In this document: one piece after another, positions 49,435 through 60,896 of the stretch | Layout: every line of letters begins with the position of its first letter | Numbering within the stretch: position 1 is the first letter of the stretch | Assembly (NCBI RefSeq): GCF_008329565.1 | Contig: NZ_NPKT01000001.1 | Location: forward strand, 558,001-622,000 | DNA length: 64,000 nt | Reading direction: 5' to 3' | From: Mycolicibacterium sp. P1-5 | GTDB lineage: Bacteria; Actinomycetota; Actinomycetes; Mycobacteriales; Mycobacteriaceae | Notes under the pieces: model-generated | Told to the model about the DNA's origin: nothing | Seen by the model: the letters and a program-made list of their open reading frames with translations, nothing else | Databases searched by the model: none | Translations under genes and position numbers: made by a program

Positions 49435-50366
49435 TCGCGACGACTGCGCAGACGCTCACGCAATTTTGCCGACTGCTCCGCCATCTCCTGGGTGATCACG
49501 AAATGGCCGCCGAAGTCGTTCAGATAGCCGGGCGCGTATTGCGGGTCGGGCAAGACTTGGCGCAGCCATCGATAGGGCTTGCGGCGCCGCCACTCTCGGG
49601 GATAGCCGACGGACACCTCCTCGAATCGCACCCCGTCATACCAGGTGGTCCGCGGAATGTGAAGGTGCCCGTAGACCGAGCAGAGCGCGTTGTAGCGGGT
49701 GTGCCAGTCGGCCGTCTCCACCGTCCCGCACCACAGCGAGAATTCCGGGAAGAACAACACATCACAGGGCTCTCGGCGCAATGGGAAGTGGTTCACCAAC
49801 ACCGTCGGCGTCATCCAGTCGAGTTCCTCGAGCCGGGCCCTGGTGTGGCGCAGTCGATCCCGGCACCATGCATCGCGGGTGGCGTACGGCTCACTGGACA
49901 GCAGGAACTCATCCGTCGCGACGACGTTGCGCTCCCGCGCGATCGCCAGACCCTCGGCCTTCGTCGTCGCTCCTGCGGGCAGGAACGTGTAGTCATAGAG
50001 CAGAAACATCGGCACGATGGTCGCCGGCCCACCCTGCTCGGTCCACACCGGAAAGGGATGCTCCGGGGTGACGATGCCCATCTCGTCGCACATGTTGACC
50101 AGATAGTCATAGCGGGAGCGGCCGAACACCTGGACGGGGTCCTTGCCCGTGGTCCACAACTCGTGGTTGCCCGGTACCCAGATCACCTTGGCGAAGCGGC
50201 GACGCAGCAGATCCAGCGACCAGCGAATGTCGTCGGTGCGCTCGGCGACGTCACCGGCGACGATCAACCAGTCGTCCGGGGTCGAGGGGTACAGCGATTC
50301 GGTAACCGGCTTATTGCCGGTGTGACCAGTGTGCAGGTCACTGATCGCCCAGAGCGTGGGTGCCAC
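49431..50366 (-). CDS. Metallophosphoesterase (Rv2795c homologue)
   Basis: The 311-residue calcineurin-type phosphoesterase has all metal motifs: WAISDLHTGH, IVAGDVAERTDD, WVPGNHELW, TVLVNHFPLRREP and VYGHLHIPRTTWYDG. M. tuberculosis Rv2795c is the homologue, located beside pptT; it has been linked to reversal of PptT function through holo-carrier hydrolysis (PptH). The GTG at 50366 begins the conserved part; TAGGCT lies eight bases upstream. It heads the operon with pptT and truB. Confidence 0.9.
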   Translation of the reverse strand: MAPTLWAISDLHTGHTGNKPVTESLYPSTPDDWLIVAGDVAERTDDIRWSLDLLRRRFAKVIWVPGNHELWTTGKDPVQVFGRSRYDYLVNMCDEMGIVTPEHPFPVWTEQGGPATIVPMFLLYDYTFLPAGATTKAEGLAIARERNVVATDEFLLSSEPYATRDAWCRDRLRHTRARLEELDWMTPTVLVNHFPLRREPCDVLFFPEFSLWCGTVETADWHTRYNALCSVYGHLHIPRTTWYDGVRFEEVSVGYPREWRRRKPYRWLRQVLPDPQYAPGYLNDFGGHFVITQEMAEQSAKLRERLRSRRE

Positions 50367-50396
50367 AACATGCCAGCCTACTTGCGCGCGTCCGGT

Positions 50397-50402
50397 TAGA
50401 CT
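50397..50402 (+). promoter_or_regulatory. Predicted -10 element upstream of the DUF3558-like gene
   Basis: TAGACT lies 34 bp before the ATG at 50437 in the short divergent spacer; a leader of about 28 bases with a purine-rich ribosome site would result. Confidence 0.4.
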
Positions 50403-50436
50403 GCCATCGGTCGGGGCTGACCGCAGAGGGGGAGTC

Positions 50437-50997
50437 ATGGCTGCCGCAGTGCGCCTCTCCGTCGGCGTGCTGGCCGTTGTCGCCGCAGCGCTGATCACCA
50501 TCCAAACTCCTCCGCCCACCGATGCCGGGCACACCCCCGTAGAGCTGCGGTCCACCGACGCCCCGATCAGCAACGTCATCACCACCACCAACCCGAAGCC
50601 GTTCGATCCCTGCAACGACATCCCACTGGACGTCATCGCAGGTCTCGGGCTTGAAGCCAGCCCACCGACGCCAATGGAGGGCTGGCGCTGTCAGTACGAC
50701 GCGGGCAACTACCAAATGGCCGTCGAGCCGGTCATCTGGCGGACTTACGCGCAGTCGCTGCCCCCTGACGCCGTCGAGACCGATATCAACGGTCATCGCG
50801 CCGCACAGTTCTGGGTGATGAAGCCCACCGACTGGAACAACCGCTGGTGGTTCTCCTGCATGGTGGTGTTCAAGACCAGCTACGGCGTGATCCAGCAGTC
50901 GCTGTTCTACTCCCCCATCTACTCCAACCCCGACGTGGACTGCATGCAGGAGAACCTGATGCGCGCCCAGCAGCTTTCGCCGCACTACATATTCTGA
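50437..50997 (+). CDS. Secreted DUF3558 family protein
   Basis: The 186-residue protein begins with a signal-like hydrophobic segment (VRLSVGVLAVVAAALITIQ) and no clear lipobox Cys. The DUF3558 opening FDPCNDIPLDVIAGLGL is present, with further Cys in WRCQYD, FSCMV and DVDCM that could form disulfides. This family is common in mycobacterial exported proteins, often lipoproteins, and is of unknown function. GGGGGAG precedes the ATG. It is divergent from the phosphoesterase and lies 5 bp before the CocE-type gene. Confidence 0.75.
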   Translation: MAAAVRLSVGVLAVVAAALITIQTPPPTDAGHTPVELRSTDAPISNVITTTNPKPFDPCNDIPLDVIAGLGLEASPPTPMEGWRCQYDAGNYQMAVEPVIWRTYAQSLPPDAVETDINGHRAAQFWVMKPTDWNNRWWFSCMVVFKTSYGVIQQSLFYSPIYSNPDVDCMQENLMRAQQLSPHYIF

Positions 50998-51002
50998 GAG
51001 GC

Positions 51003-52730
51003 GTGCGCAGCAACCGGCCTCGAAACTTCGTCGACCGCACTCTGTCTCGCGTCCTGCGAATAGCACCGCCGACTTTCGCCTACGTCGTGCATCATGGCGT
51101 CGAGGTGCCCATGCGCGACGGCGCGGTTTTGCGCGCCACGCACTACGCGCCCGTCGGCGAACCGCTGGGCACCATCCTGGTTCGGTGCCCGTACGGCCGG
51201 GCGTTCCCGTTCTCATTGATCTACGCGCGGCTATACGCCGCGCGGGGTTATCACGTGCTGCTGCAAAGCGTGCGCGGCACGTTCGGATCCGGCGGTGACT
51301 TCGTGCCGATGGTCCATGAGGCCGACGATGCCGCTGACACGGTCGTGTGGCTGCGCCGGCAGTCGTGGTTCACCGGCACCTTCGCCACCATCGGGCTGTC
51401 CTACCTCGGCTTCACCCAGTGGGCGCTGCTGTCCGACCCGCCGCCGGAACTGGTCGCCGCAGTGGTCACCGTGGGTCCGCACGACTTCCATGCATCTTCG
51501 TGGGGCACCGGATCGTTCTCGCTGAACGACTTCCTGGGCTGGTCGGACATGGTCGGTCACCAAGAGCAGACGACCTCGCGCCGGCTGGCGTTCCAGACCA
51601 GCGCCGCGCGCCGGCTGGAACGCGCCACGCTCGGCCTGCCCGTGGGCGCCGCAGGCCGCGACCTGCTCGGCGACGCGTCACCCTGGTTCGAGTCGTGGAT
51701 CGACCACCCGGCGGTCGACGACCCGTTCTGGGACACCATGCGGATGACGGCCGCACTCGACCGCTGCGAGGTGCCCGTCCTGCTGATCGGCGGCTGGCAG
51801 GACCTGTTTCTGGAGCAAACCCTCGAGCAGTACCGCCACTTGCGCGGTCGCGGGGTCGACGTCGCGATGACGGTCGGGCCATGGACGCACACGGACATGC
51901 TCGTGAAGGCGGGTGGTACCACCGCCACAGAGACCCTGAACTGGCTCGGAACGCATCTCGCCGGCATTCCCGCCAGGAGCGGGCGCAGCCCGGTGCGGGT
52001 GTACGTCGGCCATCACGGCTGGCTTGACCTGCCGGACTGGCCGCCTTCCACCGGGGAGGGTGTGCTGTACCTACAGCCGCACGGCCGGCTGGCCGCCACA
52101 CCACCGCCGGCCGACGCCGCACCCTCAACATTCCGGTACAACCCAGCCGACCCGACCCCGACCGTCGGCGGCCGTCTGCTGTCCCAGAAGAGCGGCTATC
52201 GCAATGACGCACCGTTGGCCGCTCGCACCGACGTACTGAGTTTCACCAGCGGTCCGCTGGACGCCGACCTCTACGTGTTCGGGGTCCCGGTGATCGAACT
52301 GGCGCACGAGGCCGACATCGAGCACGTCGACATTTTCGTGCGGATCAGCGAGGTCGACGCGCGGGGGCGTTCCCGCAACGTCAGCGACGGCTATCGGCGG
52401 CTGACGGCACCGGCGCAGGGCCCGCTCCGTCTCGAACTGGACGCCATCGCGCACCGCTTCGGGGCGGGAACACGGATTCGGGTCCTTGTTGCGGGCGGCT
52501 CGCACCCCCGGTACGCCCGCAACCTCGGGACCGGCGAACCTGTGCTCACCGGGCAGCGGATGATCCCGTCGCTGCACACGGTGCACCACGGGGCCGGTGG
52601 GGTGTCCAAGCTGATCTTGCCCGCGTCGGCGGACCTGCCGTCAGGCGACGGCGGAGCGAACGCCGGCGGCGATCCGGTGAAGCGCCGCGGAGTCGTGGAC
52701 CGGGTCGCCCAGCGTGGCCGTCACAGGTAG
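51003..52730 (+). CDS. CocE/NonD family X-Pro dipeptidyl-peptidase-like hydrolase
   Basis: The 575-residue protein has the S15 peptidase alpha/beta hydrolase core with nucleophile Ser in TIGLSYLGFTQW, Asp in IGGWQDLFLEQTLEQ, His in GPWTHTDML, and a C-terminal jelly-roll (DADLYVFGVPVIELA). It resembles M. tuberculosis Rv2800 (549 residues). The family hydrolyses esters or prolyl peptides; the substrate is unknown. The GTG at 51003 follows GAGAGGC. The last 90 bases overlap the convergent DUF1802 gene, and those final residues look unlike the family, so the frame may simply run on. Confidence 0.84.
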   Translation: MRSNRPRNFVDRTLSRVLRIAPPTFAYVVHHGVEVPMRDGAVLRATHYAPVGEPLGTILVRCPYGRAFPFSLIYARLYAARGYHVLLQSVRGTFGSGGDFVPMVHEADDAADTVVWLRRQSWFTGTFATIGLSYLGFTQWALLSDPPPELVAAVVTVGPHDFHASSWGTGSFSLNDFLGWSDMVGHQEQTTSRRLAFQTSAARRLERATLGLPVGAAGRDLLGDASPWFESWIDHPAVDDPFWDTMRMTAALDRCEVPVLLIGGWQDLFLEQTLEQYRHLRGRGVDVAMTVGPWTHTDMLVKAGGTTATETLNWLGTHLAGIPARSGRSPVRVYVGHHGWLDLPDWPPSTGEGVLYLQPHGRLAATPPPADAAPSTFRYNPADPTPTVGGRLLSQKSGYRNDAPLAARTDVLSFTSGPLDADLYVFGVPVIELAHEADIEHVDIFVRISEVDARGRSRNVSDGYRRLTAPAQGPLRLELDAIAHRFGAGTRIRVLVAGGSHPRYARNLGTGEPVLTGQRMIPSLHTVHHGAGGVSKLILPASADLPSGDGGANAGGDPVKRRGVVDRVAQRGRHR

Positions 52731-53186
52731 CTGCACCCAGCTCGTGCAGCCGCGATACTGCGGCTCCCGCGGCAATTGGATCGCCGTGGTGAGCGGAAAG
52801 GCTTGCACCACCAGGACCGTCAGCTGGTGACGGGGCCGGAAGTCCAGCCGGTCTGCCTGCACGGACTCGGCGGTCCAGATGTGCAGATCCTCGATGTCGG
52901 CCAACCCGTCGACATTCGAGACAGCCACCGCTGCAACCACTTTCGCGGCAGCCCGGACGACGACCTGGTCGTCGGTGCTGTCGGGCGCCGCCGGGTCGAG
53001 CAGGTCACGATGCTCGGCGCGCACCCGTTCGGCATGGCTGTGCGCAACCGTCGGGAACAATAGGAACTCGTCGGCCGCGACGGCGAACCTCTTCTCGTGG
53101 ATGCCCCCTTTGCGCAACAGCACGGTCTGCCGGCCGTCGAGCAGAGCGTGCACCGCGGCGCTCCACTCCTTGAGCGCAGTGGTCAT
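52641..53186 (-). CDS. DUF1802 family protein
   Basis: The 181-residue protein has the family pattern LKEWSAAVHALLDGRQTVLLRKGGI and then FLLFPTVAHSHAERV. Function is unknown. Its ATG overlaps the stop of the DUF2277 gene (ATGA), so they are coupled. The 3' end runs 90 bp into the convergent CocE-type gene. Confidence 0.75.
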   Translation of the reverse strand: MTTALKEWSAAVHALLDGRQTVLLRKGGIHEKRFAVAADEFLLFPTVAHSHAERVRAEHRDLLDPAAPDSTDDQVVVRAAAKVVAAVAVSNVDGLADIEDLHIWTAESVQADRLDFRPRHQLTVLVVQAFPLTTAIQLPREPQYRGCTSWVQLPVTATLGDPVHDSAALHRIAAGVRSAVA

Positions 53187-53479
53187 TGTGCGGGGGCGGA
53201 TGTCGCCGGCCCAGCGGCTCCGGCAAGACGCGCCCGCACCTCGGGGCGGCGCAACGGTGGAATGGTCTTGGGCGGCTGGCGCCGAGCAGGAAGTTCGGAC
53301 AGCAGTCGGCTCGTGGTCGCCGCGACCTCGGCGACCGCGATCTCGAAGGCCTCCGCGTTCGCGTCAGACGGTCGGGTGATCCCACTGACCTTGCGCACGT
53401 ACTGGCGAGCGGCCGCGCTGATCTCTTCGTCGGTGGCCGCCGGCTCCAGGCCGCGCAACTCGGTGATGTTTCGGCACAT
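53183..53479 (-). CDS. DUF2277 family protein
   Basis: The 98-residue protein opens MCRNITELRGLEPAATDEEISAAARQYVRKVSG, the strongly conserved DUF2277 N-terminus, and ends with a basic Pro/Ala-rich tail. The function is unknown; the short all-helical fold suggests a binding protein. The ATG at 53479 is fixed by the conserved MCRNIT start, not the longer frame. It is divergent from the enoyl-CoA hydratase gene across 123 bp. Confidence 0.84.
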   Translation of the reverse strand: MCRNITELRGLEPAATDEEISAAARQYVRKVSGITRPSDANAEAFEIAVAEVAATTSRLLSELPARRQPPKTIPPLRRPEVRARLAGAAGPATSAPAQ

Positions 53480-53590
53480 GAGGTCCAGCATGCCTGGTTT
53501 ACCGAGGGACGCGCCGAGCGTGCGACATATCGGGCAATCTGCGGAGAATTTCACCGTTAGCCCGCACGCTGGCCGCTCGGCGGCGCCGCA

Positions 53591-53596
53591 TACGGT
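53591..53596 (+). promoter_or_regulatory. Predicted -10 element of leaderless enoyl-CoA hydratase gene
   Basis: TACGGT is followed by six bases and the ATG at 53603, a leaderless pattern. Confidence 0.5.
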
Positions 53597-53602
53597 GTCC
53601 CT

Positions 53603-54361
53603 ATGACCGGCGACGACATCCTGCTCATCGAGACCACCGACCGCATCCGTACGGTGACGCTGAATCGGCCCAACTCGCGCAACGCGCTGTCGACGGCGCT
53701 GCGCAGCCGCTTCTTCGGCGCGCTGCGCGAGGCCGACGCCGACGAGAGCGTCGACGTCATCATCGTCACCGGTGCCGATCCGGTGTTCTGCGCCGGGCTG
53801 GACCTCAAGGAGTTCGGCGACACCACCGATCTCCCTGACATCTCTCCCAAGTGGCCGCCGATGACCAAGCCCGTGATCGGCGCGATCAACGGTGCCGCGG
53901 TGACCGGCGGCCTGGAGCTGGCACTGTATTGCGACATACTGATCGCCTCCGAGCACGCCCGCTTCGCCGACACGCACGCCCGGGTGGGTCTGCTGCCGAC
54001 TTGGGGGCTCAGTGTGCGGTTGCCGCAGAAGGTCGGCGTCGGGCTGGCCCGCCGGATGAGCCTGACCGGTGACTATCTGTCCGCCGAGGATGCGCTGCGG
54101 GCCGGGCTGGTGACCCAGGTCGTCGCGCACGACGAGCTGCTGCCGACTGCCCGCGCGGTGGCCGCCTCGATCGTCGGGAACAACCAGAAGGCCGTGCGCG
54201 CGCTGCTCGCGTCGTATCACCGCATCGACGAGGACCAGACCGGCTCCGGGCTGTGGATTGAGGCGATGTCAGCCAAGAAGTGGATGGCGGCGACGTCCGG
54301 TGACGACATCGCCGCCAGCCGTGCAGGGGTGATCGAGCGCGGCCGAAGCCAGGTGAAATAG
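53603..54361 (+). CDS. echA16: Enoyl-CoA hydratase/isomerase (EchA16-like)
   Basis: The 252-residue crotonase-fold protein has TLNRPNSRNALS, the oxyanion-hole strand FCAGLDLKEFGD, and VTGGLELALYCDILIASEHARFADTHARVGLLPTWG, where the second active-site Glu region is replaced in part by GLLPTWG. It resembles M. tuberculosis Rv2831 (echA16, 249 residues) and lies in the matching stretch of the chromosome. It is expected to act in fatty-acid beta-oxidation, but its substrate is unknown. Confidence 0.82.
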   Translation: MTGDDILLIETTDRIRTVTLNRPNSRNALSTALRSRFFGALREADADESVDVIIVTGADPVFCAGLDLKEFGDTTDLPDISPKWPPMTKPVIGAINGAAVTGGLELALYCDILIASEHARFADTHARVGLLPTWGLSVRLPQKVGVGLARRMSLTGDYLSAEDALRAGLVTQVVAHDELLPTARAVAASIVGNNQKAVRALLASYHRIDEDQTGSGLWIEAMSAKKWMAATSGDDIAASRAGVIERGRSQVK

Positions 54362-54368
54362 GCTGCGC

Positions 54369-57300
54369 CTAGGTAGCTTTCGCGCTGTCGATGAGGCTCT
54401 GCCACTTCGCCAGCGTGCTGGCATCCTTGGCGATTATGTTGCCGATCTGCAGTTGGCTCAGCGTCACGCCCTGCAGCGTGTAGGTGTGGTTGTTGCCGAC
54501 GACCGAGATCACCACCGAACCGTTGGTCTGGGTGACGTCGAACTCGGCGGGTTGCATCCACACGAAGTCCAGGGTGTCTTTCGCCGGATCGAAGGTCAGC
54601 ACCGGGTTGCTTCCCCACCCCCAGGTGATCGGTGTCGTTGTGCCGCCGGTCACCGGGGTTCCGGTGCCACCCGTACCGCCGGTCCCCCCGGTGCCGCCCG
54701 TGCCGCCCGCGCTGCCGTAGTCGACGACATTGATCGTGCCGTAGTCGTTGAACACCTTGCTGAATGAGCCCTGCGGATCACTCAATCCCGATGCTCCGGT
54801 GCTGGCCTGGCCCAGAGTGCCGGGGATGTCGCGAAGCACCTGCCACATCGACAGCATGCCGATGCCGTTGGCGCGGGCGAAGTCTTCCAAAGTCTGCGCG
54901 TCGGCCACGCTGAACACCTCGGTGATGACGTCGTTGACGCCCAGCATCGGGGTCACACCGATCTGGCTGTAGCCGAAGCTCTGCCCATACTTACCGTAGA
55001 GCGATGACAGCTGGCTATACGTCGATTGCGCGGATTGAATTGCGTACGCTCCCATCGTTTTTGCGCCCGGTCCGCTGGTTGGGGCCGCCGATTCGCCATA
55101 GTCCATCGCCATCACATTGACGCCGTCGAGTTTGACCCCCGCCTTGACCGCGGAGTCGACAACGGCAAGGCCGTCGGCAGTCAGTCCGGTCGGCAGAACC
55201 GGCAGGGTGTACCAAATGCGAACATCGGGCTTGGCTTTCTGCAGCAGCGCGAGCGCTTGGCTGTTGAGCGCGATCGATGCCGGGTCGGCCACGGCGGCGC
55301 CTTCGATGTCGAAGTCGATGTGCGTGATGCCGTAGGTGTCGATCACGGCGGCGTAGGCGTTGGCGAGCTCCTGGGCGCTCTTGCCCTTGGCCGCGTACGC
55401 CTGGGCAATGCTCGTGCCCGACGCGCCACCGAACGAGATCATCACGTCACCGCCGGCCGCCTTGAACGTGGCGATCGAGGTGTTGATGGCAACGGCCTGT
55501 TCGTTGGTCGAACTCGGTTCCAGCGCAGCCAATCCCGCCCAGGCGAGGTTGCCGTTCTGGTCGGCTTGCATGAAGCCGAGCGTCACGAGCGAGTTGCCGT
55601 AGGTCTTCGACAGTGCCAGTAGATTCGGCACCGGCCACGCGCCCATGTCGACGTAGGGAGCGAAGAAGCTCCTACCCCACTGTGCTGTACCTGTGCCTGT
55701 TCCCGGTGCCGTCGCGGTGTCGTCATTGGTGATCGTGCCGACCGCTGAACCATCGGAGATGGTGGCGCCGGACGCGTTGGACAGCGTGACGGAGAACGTC
55801 TCCGTCGGCTCGACCGTCGTATCCCCCCGCACCCCAACGTTGATCACTTGCGAGGTCACCCCGGGCGCGAACGTGACCGTGCCCGAGCTCGCCGTGTAAT
55901 CCTGGCCGGCAGTCGCCGTACTGTTGGCCGTGCTGTAATTGAGGGTGACCGTCGTCGACGATGCTTTCGACAGCGTCACCGTGAATGCCATTGCGCTACT
56001 GCCACTGTTACCCTCGGCCGCGGTGGCGTCGGCGATCGAGATGCTCGGAAGCACAGGCGCGGCGTCGTCGTTGTTGATAGTGCCTGTCGCGGTGGTTCTT
56101 CCGATCGTGGCACCAGACGGATTCGACAGCGTGATGGTGAATGTTTCGGTCGGCTCTACCGTCGTATCACCAATCACGTTGACGTTGACGACTTGCGACG
56201 CCTGCCCGGCCGCGAAGGTGACCGTGCCGGAGCCGGCCAGGTAATCCTGGCCGGCGGTGGCTGAACCATTGGCAGTCGTGTAGTTGACGGTCACCGGCTT
56301 GGTCCCGGCTTTGGAGAGGGTGAGGGTGAATGCGGCATTCGTTGTGCCGCTGTTACCTTCGGTCACCGCGGTATCCGCTACCGAAACACTGGGAAGCGTC
56401 GTCTGCGCACTACTGATCAGCGACTGCCACTTGGCGACGGTGCCCGAGTCTTTGGCAACGATATTGGTCATAGACAGCTGACCGAGGCTGACGCCCTGCA
56501 GGGTGTAGGAGTGGTTGTTGTCGACGACCCCGATCTCCACGGATCCGGACTTCTCGGCGACGGTGAACTGATTGGACTGCATCCACCCGAAGTCGAGCTT
56601 GTCGGTGGCCGGGCTGAACGCCAGCACCGGGTTGGAGCCCCAGGCCCAGGTGATCGCGGTCGTGGTCCCGGTGGCCGCGATCGCGTTGGTACCCGCGGAC
56701 AGGCTGTGGGTGAATTGCGGAGGGAGCATCGCCGACAGTTGGTTGACGAATGCCTCGATCTCCCGCCGGACCAGCGCCAGTGCGCCAGTCAGCAGTTGCG
56801 CCGGCCCGGACGGCATACCGGTGCCGGGAGTGAGTCCCAGGAGTGACAGGAATCCCGACACGATGCTCGACGGGCGGATCGCGGCGACCGCGGCGTGCCG
56901 GGCCGGTACCACCAGGGCCGAGGGCGCTGCCGCGGCGGGCGAAGCGACAACCGCTATTGGCAAATCTTGCTCGGTTGCAGGCAACGAGCTCGCGGCGGTC
57001 GCGTGCAGTGCGGGGCTGACCCGATCAGCGGTTCCGACGTTCGTCGAAGTCGTTGCATCGTCGGGCATCGCCACCCGCGAGTCCGATCGGTTCGCCACAC
57101 CAGGTTGGGTTGCCGACGTCCGGCTGGTCGACTTCTTCGGCGGCTCGGCTACAGCGCGGGACGACTGTGCCGCACGACGTGAAGACCCGACTACGCGACG
57201 CTCCGGTCGTGGTGAGCTCGTGGATTCAGCCTTTTCCGAGGACTTTGAGTCCGGCGATGGATGCGCGGGCGAGCCCGGATCCGGGCCTTCAGCCGCCGAT

Positions 57301-57386
57301 AGAGCAGGGTTGCTGGCGATCGCCACGCCCAGGCTCATGGCGAACGTTGCAGCACCGACGCGAAACCCAAAGTGAGTCGACCTCAT
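54369..57386 (-). CDS. Secreted modular GH18-type protein with Calx-beta domains and duplicated end modules
   Basis: The 1005-residue protein has a signal peptide (MRSTHFGFRVGAATFAMSLGVAIAS), a long Pro/Ser/Ala-rich region, a module of about 90 residues (residues about 239-327, WAWGSNPVLAFSP to VAKWQSLI), two Calx-beta domains (about 330-445 and 446-556, each with VEPTETF and ending in NDD), a GH18-like TIM barrel (about 560-880), a Gly-Thr repeat linker, and a second copy of the same module (about 915-1005). The catalytic motif reads THIDFDIE, with D691, D693 and E695 present but Thr at the first Asp of DxxDxDxE. Chitinase-like glycan hydrolysis or binding is likely. It is divergent from the methyltransferase. 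Confidence 0.86.
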   Translation of the reverse strand: MRSTHFGFRVGAATFAMSLGVAIASNPALSAAEGPDPGSPAHPSPDSKSSEKAESTSSPRPERRVVGSSRRAAQSSRAVAEPPKKSTSRTSATQPGVANRSDSRVAMPDDATTSTNVGTADRVSPALHATAASSLPATEQDLPIAVVASPAAAAPSALVVPARHAAVAAIRPSSIVSGFLSLLGLTPGTGMPSGPAQLLTGALALVRREIEAFVNQLSAMLPPQFTHSLSAGTNAIAATGTTTAITWAWGSNPVLAFSPATDKLDFGWMQSNQFTVAEKSGSVEIGVVDNNHSYTLQGVSLGQLSMTNIVAKDSGTVAKWQSLISSAQTTLPSVSVADTAVTEGNSGTTNAAFTLTLSKAGTKPVTVNYTTANGSATAGQDYLAGSGTVTFAAGQASQVVNVNVIGDTTVEPTETFTITLSNPSGATIGRTTATGTINNDDAAPVLPSISIADATAAEGNSGSSAMAFTVTLSKASSTTVTLNYSTANSTATAGQDYTASSGTVTFAPGVTSQVINVGVRGDTTVEPTETFSVTLSNASGATISDGSAVGTITNDDTATAPGTGTGTAQWGRSFFAPYVDMGAWPVPNLLALSKTYGNSLVTLGFMQADQNGNLAWAGLAALEPSSTNEQAVAINTSIATFKAAGGDVMISFGGASGTSIAQAYAAKGKSAQELANAYAAVIDTYGITHIDFDIEGAAVADPASIALNSQALALLQKAKPDVRIWYTLPVLPTGLTADGLAVVDSAVKAGVKLDGVNVMAMDYGESAAPTSGPGAKTMGAYAIQSAQSTYSQLSSLYGKYGQSFGYSQIGVTPMLGVNDVITEVFSVADAQTLEDFARANGIGMLSMWQVLRDIPGTLGQASTGASGLSDPQGSFSKVFNDYGTINVVDYGSAGGTGGTGGTGGTGGTGTPVTGGTTTPITWGWGSNPVLTFDPAKDTLDFVWMQPAEFDVTQTNGSVVISVVGNNHTYTLQGVTLSQLQIGNIIAKDASTLAKWQSLIDSAKAT

Positions 57387-57508
57387 GGCACCCCCGTCAC
57401 GACTGGATGTATCAGCAACGTCATTAATAACTCACCTACGACGTTCACGGAAGTAACTCAGCAAAAATTGATACATAGGTACGCAACATATTTGACGGGC
57501 TACTCATT

Positions 57509-57514
57509 TACGCT
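57509..57514 (+). promoter_or_regulatory. Predicted -10 element of leaderless methyltransferase gene
   Basis: TACGCT is followed by seven bases and the ATG at 57522. The 135-bp spacer to the divergent GH18 gene is markedly AT-rich. Confidence 0.5.
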
Positions 57515-57521
57515 TGGACGC

Positions 57522-58082
57522 ATGAACGAGGCGCATGAGGTGTGCGGCAGCGACGAGTGGCGGCAGTTCATGCGGGAGCAGATCCTGCCGTGGGTACTCG
57601 GTGACGCCGACCTCGGCGACGACGTGCTGGAGGTCGGGCCTGGCTTCGGCGCCGTCACCGACGTGCTGAGTACCGCGGTGCCGCAGGTGACGTGCGTGGA
57701 GATCGACGAGAAGCTGGCGGCGTTGCTGACCGAGCGCTTCTCAGCGGTGCCGTCGGTGCAGATCGTGCGCGGCGACGCCACCGCACTGGGCTTCCCCGAC
57801 GGACGGTTCTCCGGTGCGGCGTGCTTCACGATGCTGCACCATGTGCCCACCGCCGAACTGCAGGACCGGTTGTTCGGTGAGGTCGCCCGGGTGCTGCGGC
57901 CGGGCGCGCTGCTGGTGGCCAGCGACAGCATCGGCAGCGAAGGCATGGAAGCCGCACACGAGGGTGACACCTACAACCCGATCGACCCGACCGGCCTCGC
58001 GGACCGGTTGGCGGCCGCCGGATTCGAGCGAATCACTGTGCGCACCAACGACTTCGGTTGGTCATCGATTGCTTACTGCTAG
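57522..58082 (+). CDS. Class I SAM-dependent methyltransferase
   Basis: The 186-residue protein has motif I VLEVGPGFGAVTDVL, the acid loop VEIDEKLAALL, VRGDATALGFPDGRF and the post-motif helix VARVLRPGALLVASD, typical of UbiE-like methyltransferases. The acceptor is unknown. The ATG at 57522 is chosen from the leaderless TACGCT; a longer frame crosses the AT-rich promoter. It converges on dinF with 6 bp between stops. Confidence 0.85.
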   Translation: MNEAHEVCGSDEWRQFMREQILPWVLGDADLGDDVLEVGPGFGAVTDVLSTAVPQVTCVEIDEKLAALLTERFSAVPSVQIVRGDATALGFPDGRFSGAACFTMLHHVPTAELQDRLFGEVARVLRPGALLVASDSIGSEGMEAAHEGDTYNPIDPTGLADRLAAAGFERITVRTNDFGWSSIAYC

Positions 58083-58088
58083 CTGGCC

Positions 58089-60895
<2,807 letters not shown>

Positions 60896-60896
60896 C

